Part shown: in pieces, positions 25,563 to 33,279 of the stretch
Layout of the letters: every line of letters begins with the position of its first letter
Position numbering within the stretch: the stretch's first letter is position 1
NCBI RefSeq assembly: GCF_002272015.1
Contig: NZ_NPBY01000064.1
Location: 1 to 51,340, forward strand
Direction of reading: 5' to 3'
DNA length: 51,340 nucleotides
Origin: Paenibacillus campinasensis
GTDB taxonomy: Bacteria; Bacillota; Bacilli; Paenibacillales; Paenibacillaceae
Notes under the pieces: model-generated
What the model saw: the letters and a program-made list of their open reading frames with translations, nothing else
Databases searched by the model: none
Told to the model about the DNA's origin: nothing
Position numbers and translations under genes: made by a program

Positions 25563-25593
25563 GAGGGTGATGGAGAGGCGCACCCTCTTTCTT
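25563..25593 (+). terminator. intrinsic terminator after nanE
   Basis: GAGGGTG (25563-25569) pairs with CACCCTC (25581-25587), followed by TTTCTT. It separates nanE from the convergent RpiR gene. Confidence 0.85.
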
Positions 25594-25674
25594 ATACAGA
25601 TGACGCCTGCACTAAACATAAGCAAGACTTCGAGGCTGAGCCTGTCATACGGACGCTGCCACGTTTCAGCTATG

Positions 25675-26517
25675 CTATGTATCTTTGGACAGGCCCTCAT
25701 ATTTGCCCTTCCGGTACAACGCCTGGAGGGTGTTCTCGCGGTTATGCAGCAGCTTGGGATCATCCAGCAGCAGCATCGTAATGACATCAAGCACATAAAT
25801 GATGGCCAATTGACTGTTGATGAAGTGCTCGTCGCCAGCGCGGTTGCGGCTGGGCGTAAACAGCGACACATCGGATATATCCGTTAGCGGCGTGTGGTCA
25901 TAGTTCGTAATGCTGACCGTCCTGGCGCCGTTCTTCTTCCCTACGGCCATCGCATCAATGACTTCCTGGGTTCGTCCGGAATTGGACAAGCCGATGATCA
26001 GATCGTTCTCGCTGAGCAGAGAAGCGCTCATAATCATCAGGTGTGAGTCGGTGATGGCATCAATCGAGATGTTCATGCGCATAAGACGATACTTGAATTC
26101 CAGCGCTGACAGGCCGGAGCTGCCGAGTCCATATACCTGAACGCGATCAGCGCCTTTAATAAGGGCGGCAATCTGCTCAATGCTCTCCTGCTGGATCAGA
26201 TCCGCGGTCGAGTTAACGATATCGTTATACAGGTTGCGGACTTTGGAGAAGCTGCTGCTATCATCGACCGGTTTCTCAATTTCCCGGCCCAGCCGGATTT
26301 TAAAATCAACGAAGCTTTCGCAGTTGATCTTCCGGCAGAAACGGGTCACGGTTGCCGTCGAGGAACGGGTAAGCTCGGCCAGCTCGCGAATGTTAATATT
26401 TTGAATAGAGTTCTTATGAAGGATGACATAATCCGCGATTTCCTTTTCCTTCTGGGAAAGGTTTCGATATTGAAGCTGAAGCTCGTCCATAATGCTAAGC
26501 TGCATGATTGTCCTCAC
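25675..26517 (-). CDS. RpiR/MurR-family transcriptional regulator
   Basis: A 280-residue regulator with an N-terminal HTH_6 domain (residues 1-77; NIRELAELTRSSTATVTRFC is the helix-turn-helix) and a C-terminal SIS phosphosugar-binding domain at about 120-250 (VYGLGSSGLSALEFKYRL and GLSNSGRTQEVIDA). Members sense sugar phosphates such as GlcNAc-6-P, ManNAc-6-P or MurNAc-6-P. It is convergent with nanE, so it probably controls the PTS-nanE operon through the paired 13-mers at 23176-23218. The start ATG follows AAAGGTGAGG on the minus strand. Confidence 0.94.
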   Translation of the reverse strand: MRTIMQLSIMDELQLQYRNLSQKEKEIADYVILHKNSIQNINIRELAELTRSSTATVTRFCRKINCESFVDFKIRLGREIEKPVDDSSSFSKVRNLYNDIVNSTADLIQQESIEQIAALIKGADRVQVYGLGSSGLSALEFKYRLMRMNISIDAITDSHLMIMSASLLSENDLIIGLSNSGRTQEVIDAMAVGKKNGARTVSITNYDHTPLTDISDVSLFTPSRNRAGDEHFINSQLAIIYVLDVITMLLLDDPKLLHNRENTLQALYRKGKYEGLSKDT

Positions 26518-26602
26518 CTTTCAGGCCGGGTAATATTTTAATTATAGCGTGTATTCAGGTACAGGGGAAATGCCGGTCGTAGCGACCGGAGAGCCCGGCG
26601 CT

Positions 26603-26630
26603 TTGGAACGGACAAGGCGTTTGATAAGAT
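26603..26630 (+). promoter_or_regulatory. probable promoter of the thioesterase gene
   Basis: TTGGAA (26603-26608), a 16-base spacer and TAAGAT (26625-26630) lie 30 bases before the thioesterase start. A perfect hairpin CCGGTCG-TAG-CGACCGG (26573-26589) lies just upstream, between the divergent genes. Confidence 0.55.
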
Positions 26631-26659
26631 AGAATTACTGCTGATAAGGAGATGAAGGG

Positions 26660-27397
26660 ATGAATATCGAACGCTGGATTGGAACATTCAATATTACCTC
26701 GGACGATGTGGATTATCGCTCAAAGTGCAGGTGGTCTTCTCTGCTAAGTCTGATGCAGCAAGCAGCCGATGCCCATGTGGAGGCGCTTGGGGTCAGCCGT
26801 GAGCAGATGCTGGCACAGGACATGGGCTGGATGCTGATCACGATGGATGCCGGGATGGATGTCATCCCGCAATATGGAGAGACGCTGCAGGTGGCAACCT
26901 GGAGCCGCGGGGCCAAGGGCGCGCTGTGGCAGCGCGATTACAGATGGCTGAACGAGCGCGGGGATGAAATCGGGAGTGCCCGTTCGGTGTGGGCTTTGGT
27001 GGATATTCGCAAGCGCAAAATTTTGCGTCCGGCCGCTTTTCCATATGAGGTTCCCGTACATGCCGAGTCGGCTGGCCCTCCGCCGGATAAGAAGATCGTG
27101 CCTGACGAGGCCGTCCTGGAAGAGGCGTACACGCACATGGTTCGCTACAGTGGAATCGACAGCAATGGACATCTTAATAACGCCCGTTACGCCGATTTAT
27201 GCTTTGACGCCCTGCAGCCCGGCGAGCTTGAGCAGGGAGACGTTACAGGCTTCAGGATCACTTACCATCACGAGGCCAAGATGAACGATGTGCTGCGCAT
27301 CGAGCGCTCTGCGGTTGAAGCGGGGACGATCTATTTCAAGGGGAACTCGCCGGAAGGGGAAAACTATTTTGAAGCGGCCATCGTTATGAATTTGTAA
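26660..27397 (+). CDS. acyl-ACP thioesterase
   Basis: A 245-residue protein of the FatA/FatB-like acyl-ACP thioesterase family, built as two hot-dog domains (about 1-130 and 150-245). The second contains GIDSNGHLNNARYADLCFDA, the conserved D-x-N-x-H-x-N-N block around the active site. It releases free fatty acids from acyl-ACP in the cytoplasm and so can shape membrane acyl chains. GAGATGAAGGG precedes the ATG. It is divergent from the RpiR gene and about 90 bases before the BceR-type gene, with no obvious terminator. A functional link to either neighbour is not evident. Confidence 0.93.
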   Translation: MNIERWIGTFNITSDDVDYRSKCRWSSLLSLMQQAADAHVEALGVSREQMLAQDMGWMLITMDAGMDVIPQYGETLQVATWSRGAKGALWQRDYRWLNERGDEIGSARSVWALVDIRKRKILRPAAFPYEVPVHAESAGPPPDKKIVPDEAVLEEAYTHMVRYSGIDSNGHLNNARYADLCFDALQPGELEQGDVTGFRITYHHEAKMNDVLRIERSAVEAGTIYFKGNSPEGENYFEAAIVMNL

Positions 27398-27489
27398 CGG
27401 CGCATTAACGCTGGCGGCTTTGGCAGGTGGATGCCAGAGCTAGACAAGACAGATCATGTATATGCCTGAGCAGAAATGGAGGGAGCCGG

Positions 27490-28188
27490 ATGTACAAAAT
27501 TATGATCGTCGAGGATGACCCCAAGCTGGCCTCATTGCTCAAATCGCATATTGAGCGATACGGGAATGAAGGCGTTGTGGTTCAGGATTATGAACAGGTG
27601 CTGGAGCAGTTTCAGGAGCTGATGCCGCATCTCGTGCTGCTCGATGTCAATCTGCCCAGCTTCGACGGTTATTACTGGTGCCGCCAAATCCGGCTTGTAT
27701 CGACCTGTCCGATCATTTTCATCTCGGCGCGCAGCGGCGCTCCGGATCAGCTTCGGGCACTGGAGAACGGGGCTGATGATTATATTACGAAGCCGTTTCA
27801 TTATGACCTGGTGATTGCCAAAATCCACAGCCAGCTCCGAAGAGTGTACGGCGATTATGCCGCCACGTCCGGGGAGCGGACGGTGGAGCTGGACGGGCTG
27901 GTGCTATACCCGGAGCGGATGGAGCTTTCGCTCGATGACCGTACCATAGCCCTGACCAAGAAAGAGACCATATTACTGGAGACGCTGCTTAGCCGCAGTC
28001 CGCGGATTGTAAGCCGGGAGACGATTCTGGAGAAGCTGTGGGACGATGCGTTCGTGGATGACAACACGCTGAGCGTGAACATTAACCGGGTGCGTAAAAG
28101 GCTGGCCGAGCTTGGGATCGAGGGTGCGCTGGAGACGGTGCGAGGCTCCGGATACCGGCTGAACAAAGGATGGGGGCCAGCGCGATGA
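27490..28188 (+). CDS. BceR-type response regulator (OmpR family)
   Basis: A 232-residue regulator. The receiver domain (1-120) has acidic residues Glu8/Asp9/Asp10 and phospho-acceptor Asp52 in VLLDVNLPSFDG. A C-terminal winged helix spans about 130-230 (SRETILEKLWDD, LSVNINRVRKRL, ETVRGSGYRL). The frame extends upstream to 27427, but the ATG at 27490 follows GGAGGGAGCC and starts the family consensus. It overlaps the kinase gene by four bases (ATGA). With the kinase and the downstream ABC pair it forms a Bce-type module against cell-wall-active peptides. Confidence 0.94.
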   Translation: MYKIMIVEDDPKLASLLKSHIERYGNEGVVVQDYEQVLEQFQELMPHLVLLDVNLPSFDGYYWCRQIRLVSTCPIIFISARSGAPDQLRALENGADDYITKPFHYDLVIAKIHSQLRRVYGDYAATSGERTVELDGLVLYPERMELSLDDRTIALTKKETILLETLLSRSPRIVSRETILEKLWDDAFVDDNTLSVNINRVRKRLAELGIEGALETVRGSGYRLNKGWGPAR

Positions 28189-29165
28189 ACAAGCTGTTCT
28201 GGCGAGAGCATGTGCCTCTGATTCTATTTACGCTGGTTCAGCTTCTGGTCGTTCTGCTTGTGTTCTGGTATGACGGCTATGATGATCCTGTTACGGCTGC
28301 TTACGCTGTCCTGCTGGGATTATCGGTATTCGGCGGATATTTGGCTTACAGGTTCTACAGTCACCGGGCGTTCTATGAGCGGTTGTCTCAGCCGATCCAT
28401 TCGCTGGAGGAGTCGATCAAGCGTCATGAATCCTCGCCGCTGCCGGAGGCGCTGGGTGAACGGATGGAGGAGCAGTATCGGCAGTACCGCAATATGCTGG
28501 AGGAGTGGGAGCGCCAGAGGAGGGAGCATCTCATTTTCATGAACCGGTGGGTGCACCAGATGAAGACCCCGCTGTCCGTGATTGAGATGATCACCCAGGA
28601 GGACGACAACGAGGCCTTCAGGAGCATTTCGGAGGAATCCGACCGGATTCGGCGCGGGCTGGATATGGTGCTCTATATGTCCCGGCTGGAGACATTTGAA
28701 CAGGATTTCAGCGTGGAGCAGGTTGAGCTGTATCGGCTTGTTGTGGATGCGGTCAACGAGAACAAGCGTTATTTTATCCATAGTCATGTGTATCCTGAAC
28801 TGCGGATCGATCCTGAATTGACCGTGGAGAGTGATGCGAAGTGGCTTTATTTTGTCATGCTCCAGCTGCTGTCCAATGCCATCAAGTATTCGGCGGGCAG
28901 CGGGGGAAAAGTAAGGATCGCCGCAAGCCGGACCGAGGATGGCCGGCATGTGATGCTGGAGGTTGCCGACCAGGGAATCGGGATTCCCAAGTCAGATATG
29001 AACAGAGTGTTCGATCCGTTCTACACCGGGGAAAACGGCAGACAGCTGAAGGAATCCACCGGGATGGGACTGTATCTCGTGGCAGAGGTCGTTCGCAAGA
29101 TGAATCACCGCATCGAGCTGGAGTCTGAACCTGGAGCGGGAACGACGGTGAGGCTGCTGTTCTGA
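28185..29165 (+). CDS. BceS-type intramembrane-sensing histidine kinase
   Basis: A 326-residue kinase. Two transmembrane helices at about 11-28 and 38-56 are joined by an extracellular loop of only about ten residues (DGYDDPVT), the hallmark of kinases that cannot bind ligand themselves and rely on the BceAB transporter as sensor. Phospho-acceptor His124 lies in RWVHQMKTPLSV. HATPase motifs are QLLSNAIKYS, DQGIGI and STGMGLYL. It starts at the ATG overlapping the regulator's TGA; an in-frame upstream ATG at 28170 is less likely. Confidence 0.94.
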   Translation: MNKLFWREHVPLILFTLVQLLVVLLVFWYDGYDDPVTAAYAVLLGLSVFGGYLAYRFYSHRAFYERLSQPIHSLEESIKRHESSPLPEALGERMEEQYRQYRNMLEEWERQRREHLIFMNRWVHQMKTPLSVIEMITQEDDNEAFRSISEESDRIRRGLDMVLYMSRLETFEQDFSVEQVELYRLVVDAVNENKRYFIHSHVYPELRIDPELTVESDAKWLYFVMLQLLSNAIKYSAGSGGKVRIAASRTEDGRHVMLEVADQGIGIPKSDMNRVFDPFYTGENGRQLKESTGMGLYLVAEVVRKMNHRIELESEPGAGTTVRLLF

Positions 29166-29243
29166 TCCTGCAGGATATACATGGGAATATAGAATTGTGG
29201 GAAAATTAAAAGATGATAGAAGCACTTGCCGCTTGTGATCGCA

Positions 29244-29275
29244 GCCTTCGGTTGGGAGCCGAGCGGTTTTTGTTG
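29244..29275 (+). terminator. probable terminator between bceS-like and bceA-like genes
   Basis: CCTTCGG pairs with CCGAGCGG (one bulged C, one G-U) and is followed by TTTTTGTT. It would separate the two-component genes from the transporter genes, which have their own regulated promoter just downstream. Confidence 0.65.
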
Positions 29276-29276
29276 T

Positions 29277-29298
29277 AATCTTACATCGATGTAAGATT
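29277..29298 (+). promoter_or_regulatory. BceR-type operator upstream of the ABC transporter
   Basis: A perfect 22-base palindrome. Its core TTACA-TCGA-TGTAA (29281-29294) matches the consensus TNACA-N4-TGTAA described for BceR-like regulators. It is centred about 105 bases before the ATPase start, upstream of a weak -10 candidate TACACT at 29339-29344. A second small inverted repeat, CGATAG-GAGTT-CTATCG, lies between them. Confidence 0.82.
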
Positions 29299-29392
29299 CG
29301 CGAAAGAGTGATCGATAGGAGTTCTATCGGGTCTGCTGTACACTGACCATAACCCATATGAAGTTGAAGATGAAGGAAGTGAGGTATGCGTT

Positions 29393-30163
29393 ATGGAAGT
29401 GCTGTCTGTTCGCAATCTAGGCAAAATCTATAAAGGCGCGGTATCCCATGAAGCGCTAAGCAATATTAATTTGAGTATAGAAGAGGGGGATTTCGTCGGG
29501 ATTATGGGCCCTTCCGGGAGCGGCAAAACGACGCTGCTCAACATGATCTCCACCATCGACCGTCCGACCTCTGGCGAGATCCGGATTGGCGAGCAGGACC
29601 CGTTCCGTCTCTCGGAGGAGCAACTGGCGATGTTCCGGCGGCGGGAGCTTGGGTTTGTGTTCCAATCGTTCAACCTGCTGAACACGCTCACCGTGAAGGA
29701 GAATATCCTGCTTCCCTTGGCCCTGGACGGGATCGCACTGGACGAGATGGAGCGCAGGGTACAGTCACTGGCAGAGAAGCTGGACATCGTCTCCATTCTG
29801 AATAAGCGGACCTATGAAATATCCGGGGGGCAGGCTCAGCGAACCGCCGTGGCCAGGGCGATGATTCATGGTCCGAAGCTGATTCTGGCCGATGAACCAA
29901 CCGGCAATCTGGATTCGAAATCGGCAAGAGACGTCATGGAAATGATGGATCGGCGAAACAAGGAAGACCAGGCGACAATGCTGCTCGTCACCCATGATGC
30001 AGTGGCAGCAAGCTACTGCAACCGGGTCATCTTCATCAAGGACGGCCAGCTGTACAACGAAATCACCCGGGGTGATAGCCAGCCGGCTTTCTATCAAAAG
30101 ATTATCAATGTGTTATCGCTGCTGGGAGGAGAAGGACATGAATTTTCGCCAATTCGCCGTTAA
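29393..30163 (+). CDS. BceA-type ABC transporter ATP-binding protein
   Basis: A 256-residue MacB/LolD-like ATPase. Walker A GPSGSGKT is at 39-46, the Q-loop in FVFQSFNLL, signature ISGGQAQR at 143-150, Walker B LILADEP at 163-169 and the switch His in VTHD near 200. It powers the BceB-type permease in recognising and releasing antimicrobial peptides bound to lipid-II-cycle intermediates. The C-terminal coding end overlaps the permease start by 26 bases. It follows the BceR-type operator and is therefore probably induced by the adjacent two-component system. Confidence 0.94.
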   Translation: MEVLSVRNLGKIYKGAVSHEALSNINLSIEEGDFVGIMGPSGSGKTTLLNMISTIDRPTSGEIRIGEQDPFRLSEEQLAMFRRRELGFVFQSFNLLNTLTVKENILLPLALDGIALDEMERRVQSLAEKLDIVSILNKRTYEISGGQAQRTAVARAMIHGPKLILADEPTGNLDSKSARDVMEMMDRRNKEDQATMLLVTHDAVAASYCNRVIFIKDGQLYNEITRGDSQPAFYQKIINVLSLLGGEGHEFSPIRR

Positions 30164-32057
30164 CAACGTCCTCCGCAGTAAAAGGACCTATATTGCCCAT
30201 TTTCTGAGCAGCGCCTTCTCCGTCATGATTTTCTTTGTGTACGGGCTGCTCGCCTTCCACCCGCAGATTGAAGATGGCATCGGCGCCTCTAGCGGCACGC
30301 TAAGCATGCTTGGCACGATGGGGATGAACGTCGCTCAATACATCGTCTATATATTTTCGTTTTTCTTCCTGCTGTACTCGGTTGGCGCTTTTATCAAAAT
30401 CCGAAAAAAAGAATTCGGCATTCTGCTCATTCTCGGCATGTCACGCAAGCAGCTGAACCGGATGCTCTTCATAGAGAACATGCTGATCGGGATGGCCGCC
30501 ATCGTAGTTGGATTAGGCACCGGCCTATTGTTTGCCAAACTGATCCTGCTGATCAGCGCCAAGGTGATGGCTGTAGATAACGGGCTGCCGTTCTATTTCC
30601 CCCTTAAAGCGCTTGTGATTACGGCGGTGTCTTACAGCATATTATTTTTGCTTATTGCGGGATTTTCCTCGGTTATGCTTCGCAAGGGAACGCTGCTGGC
30701 GCTGGTGAAAGCGGAGGATGCACCGAAGCCGCAGCCGAAGGCGTCTCCATGGCTGGCGCTGCTGGCGCTGTTGCTGATCGTTACCGGCTATGGGATGGTG
30801 ATGGTATTTTCGGTGCTGCAAATCTTCTCGTTCCTGCTTCTGCTGGGCGGTGTGGTGCTCGTTATTGGCGGGACTTATTTTCTGTTCACGCAGTTCAGTG
30901 TGTATCTCATGCGCTATCTGCAGAACAAAAAGCCATTCTTTTTCCGGCGGACGAACCTGCTGACGATATCTGAGCTTATATACCGGATGAAGGATAATGC
31001 GGTGATGTTCTTCCTGGTGTCGGTCATCTCGGCATCGGCTTTTACCGGCATCGGAACGACGCTGGCGATTGGGGATCCCGGCTTGTCGGCCATGGAGAAT
31101 CCGTATGCGTATACCTACAGTTATTATGAAGAGGAAGCGGACAGAGGAAAGAAGGATCTGGAGATTGTCAGACAGGAGCTGGATAAGGCCGGATTCGCTT
31201 ATCGCGAAGGGAGCGTTACCCCCGCTTACTCGGATAATGGAATCAAGGTGATCAAGCTCAGCGAATACAACATGCTGGTCGAGTCCCAAGGTTACCCGGC
31301 AGAGACGCTGGGAGAAGATGAGGGGATATTAACGCCAGGAACCGTGACGGAAAAAAACAATTACAGAATCAATGGGTTGACGTTCAGCGAGATGGAAATC
31401 GATGCTGGAAATGAGAAGGTAGCCGTGGATGTGATCAAAGCGGAGACTTTTATCGCCGTTCCTGATTCCTATGGCGTTATGCTGGTGGTGTCCGACAGTT
31501 TGTACGACTGGGTGGCAGCATCGGAGGAATACAGCTCTAGTACCTACCACACGTTTTTTGTGCCGGATTGGAAAGACACCGGCGAGGTTACCCGTACGAT
31601 CATGAACAGGATGAATGAGAGCGGGGAATACAGCTATTACCTTAAATCATTATATTTGCAGTGGAAAGGTGCGCTGCAGCAAAACGGAATTTTGCTGATC
31701 GTCAGCGGTCTGGTCGGGATTGTGTTCTTTACGTTTGCAGCGAGCTTCGTATATTTCAGACTGTATACCGACCTGGCAAGAGACGAGCAGCAGTACAGGA
31801 TGATCGCCAAGGTGGGGCTCAGCCGGCGGGAGCTTCGAACGATCGTTACCCGTCAGCTGGTGATGATGTTCTTTCTTCCGATGCTGGTCGCCTTGATTCA
31901 CACCGTGGTAGCCTTTGTTGGACTGCAGCAGCTGGTCGATTTTTCAATCGTAGGTCATTCCGTGAACATATTTATCTTTTTCCTCGGGCTGCAGATTGTG
32001 TACTTCCTGGTCACACGCTGGCGCTACCTGAACCGCATGTATCACATCATTCAATGA
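30138..32057 (+). CDS. BceB-type ABC transporter permease
   Basis: A 639-residue FtsX-domain permease with about ten transmembrane helices and a large extracellular domain between roughly residues 300 and 510 (Glu/Asp/Tyr-rich), the feature that defines BceB proteins and sets peptide specificity. FtsX-like segments occur near 60-210 and 540-635. The open frame begins at 29994 inside the ATPase gene, but the ATG at 30138 follows GGGAGGAGAAGG and starts the conserved MNFRQFAVNNVLRSKR. With BceA it acts both as detoxification pump and as sensor for the kinase. Bacitracin, mersacidin-like or other lantibiotic ligands are possible. Confidence 0.94.
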   Translation: MNFRQFAVNNVLRSKRTYIAHFLSSAFSVMIFFVYGLLAFHPQIEDGIGASSGTLSMLGTMGMNVAQYIVYIFSFFFLLYSVGAFIKIRKKEFGILLILGMSRKQLNRMLFIENMLIGMAAIVVGLGTGLLFAKLILLISAKVMAVDNGLPFYFPLKALVITAVSYSILFLLIAGFSSVMLRKGTLLALVKAEDAPKPQPKASPWLALLALLLIVTGYGMVMVFSVLQIFSFLLLLGGVVLVIGGTYFLFTQFSVYLMRYLQNKKPFFFRRTNLLTISELIYRMKDNAVMFFLVSVISASAFTGIGTTLAIGDPGLSAMENPYAYTYSYYEEEADRGKKDLEIVRQELDKAGFAYREGSVTPAYSDNGIKVIKLSEYNMLVESQGYPAETLGEDEGILTPGTVTEKNNYRINGLTFSEMEIDAGNEKVAVDVIKAETFIAVPDSYGVMLVVSDSLYDWVAASEEYSSSTYHTFFVPDWKDTGEVTRTIMNRMNESGEYSYYLKSLYLQWKGALQQNGILLIVSGLVGIVFFTFAASFVYFRLYTDLARDEQQYRMIAKVGLSRRELRTIVTRQLVMMFFLPMLVALIHTVVAFVGLQQLVDFSIVGHSVNIFIFFLGLQIVYFLVTRWRYLNRMYHIIQ

Positions 32058-32158
32058 AATAGGAGGCGGCTTGTTCCTCCATCGCATGTTGAATTTCGCC
32101 AAAACGGGTATGTTATTACCATAGCATGCTAATGGAGGAATGGAGGCGCTAAACGGCA

Positions 32159-32995
32159 ATGAATGAACACAGCATATTAAAGACAGGTGCCGTAGAGACG
32201 GAGGAGCCTGCTCAGGATCTTCTCTCCCTGCGCACCATGATGGTCAATGTGGTGATGGTCGGGACACCGGGTTCGGGCGATTGGGTGCTCGTGGATACCG
32301 GGATCGGCAAATTCGAGGGGTCGATTGCAGAGGAGGCGGAGCGTAGATTCAGCCGTCCACCGGTGTGTATCGTGCTGACACACGGTCATTTTGATCATGT
32401 CGGCAATGCGAAGGAGCTGGCGGATCGCTGGGGCGTCAACATTTATATTCATCAGACCGAGCTGCCCTATGTGACCGGACTGAAGGATTACCCTCCCGGT
32501 GATCCTACTGTCGGGGGCGGCATGATGGCCAGAGTCGCTCCGGTCTATCCTAACAAGGCGATCGATCTGGGCGAGCGCGTGCTGCCGCTGCCACCAGACG
32601 GAAGTGTGCCGGGTCTGCCGGAGTGGCGCTGGATTCCGACCCCGGGGCACAGTCCGGGGCATGTGTCCCTGTTCCGCGAGCGGGATCGGGCGCTGATCGC
32701 CGGAGATGCGATCATTACGGTGCAGCAGGAATCGGCGCTGGCCGTCATCCGTCAGGAGAAGGAGCTGCACGGGCCGCCGATGTATTTTACGCCCGATTGG
32801 GATGAAGCCCGCAGTTCGGTGCGGCGGCTTGCGGATCTGAACCCGCAGCTCGTGCTGACGGGCCACGGAGTATCGATGGCCGGGCAGGAGCTGACCGATT
32901 CCCTGCAGCGGCTGGCCAGGGATTTCAACGAGCTGGCGGTGCCGGAGCACGGCCGGTACGTGCGCCGGGATCTGCGGAGCCAGAAGGAAGAGTAA
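32159..32995 (+). CDS. MBL-fold metallo-hydrolase
   Basis: A 278-residue metallo-beta-lactamase-fold protein. It has VDTGIGKFEG at the first strand, the metal motif THGHFDH near 75-81, PTPGHSPGH near 160-168, AGDAII near 184 and LTGHG near 238, supplying the usual His and Asp ligands for two metals. The glyoxalase-II/lactonase-like subgroup is possible; the substrate is unknown. No signal peptide. The nearest GGAGG is 12 bases upstream, a loose spacing. The last codons are part of a small tandem duplication that continues past the stop. It appears monocistronic with a terminator. Confidence 0.92.
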   Translation: MNEHSILKTGAVETEEPAQDLLSLRTMMVNVVMVGTPGSGDWVLVDTGIGKFEGSIAEEAERRFSRPPVCIVLTHGHFDHVGNAKELADRWGVNIYIHQTELPYVTGLKDYPPGDPTVGGGMMARVAPVYPNKAIDLGERVLPLPPDGSVPGLPEWRWIPTPGHSPGHVSLFRERDRALIAGDAIITVQQESALAVIRQEKELHGPPMYFTPDWDEARSSVRRLADLNPQLVLTGHGVSMAGQELTDSLQRLARDFNELAVPEHGRYVRRDLRSQKEE

Positions 32996-33016
32996 TGAGC
33001 AGCCAGAAGGAAGAGT
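32978..33016 (+). repeat. 23-base tandem duplication at the hydrolase stop codon
   Basis: AGCCAGAAGGAAGAGT occurs at 32978 and again at 33001. The unit spans the end of the hydrolase gene and its stop, so the second copy re-creates a similar peptide end (SQKEE, stop) in another frame after the real stop. It is probably a recent slippage product. Confidence 0.8.
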
Positions 33017-33019
33017 GAG

Positions 33020-33045
33020 GAGGCGGGCCGCGTGCCCGCCTCTTT
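33020..33045 (+). terminator. intrinsic terminator after the MBL hydrolase gene
   Basis: GAGGCGGGC and GCCCGCCTC form a perfect 9-bp stem around CGCGT, followed by TTT. Strong stem, short T-run. Confidence 0.8.
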
Positions 33046-33222
33046 GGCGTGCATGGACGGGGAGTGCGTGGATCTGCCGGGTTGCTGGAAAGGGGGCTGT
33101 TAGGCTGCTCAAGTATCGCTGTTATGCCCCCCATAACTCCCCCTGCCCCCAACTGTCATGCCTCCCATGCTGTGATATCCTCATTCCCGCATCATGAAAT
33201 TGATATTGCCAGACGTACGGTT

Positions 33223-33252
33223 TTGTGGAAACAAACGAAGGGAGGTTATAAT
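33223..33252 (+). promoter_or_regulatory. probable topB promoter
   Basis: A perfect TATAAT at 33247-33252 with a partial -35 (TTGTGG, 33223-33228) at 18 bases. It lies 28 bases before the topB start, giving a very short leader. Confidence 0.55.
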
Positions 33253-33279
33253 AGAAGCAGCAGAGGAAGGGGAGGAAGC

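Noticed and set aside
25624..25640. Twelve-base match (AGACTTCGAGGC) to the hairpin arm at 20255
   Set aside because: A single short match among many possible pairs in 51 kb. No flanking similarity and no third copy, so not called a repeat family.
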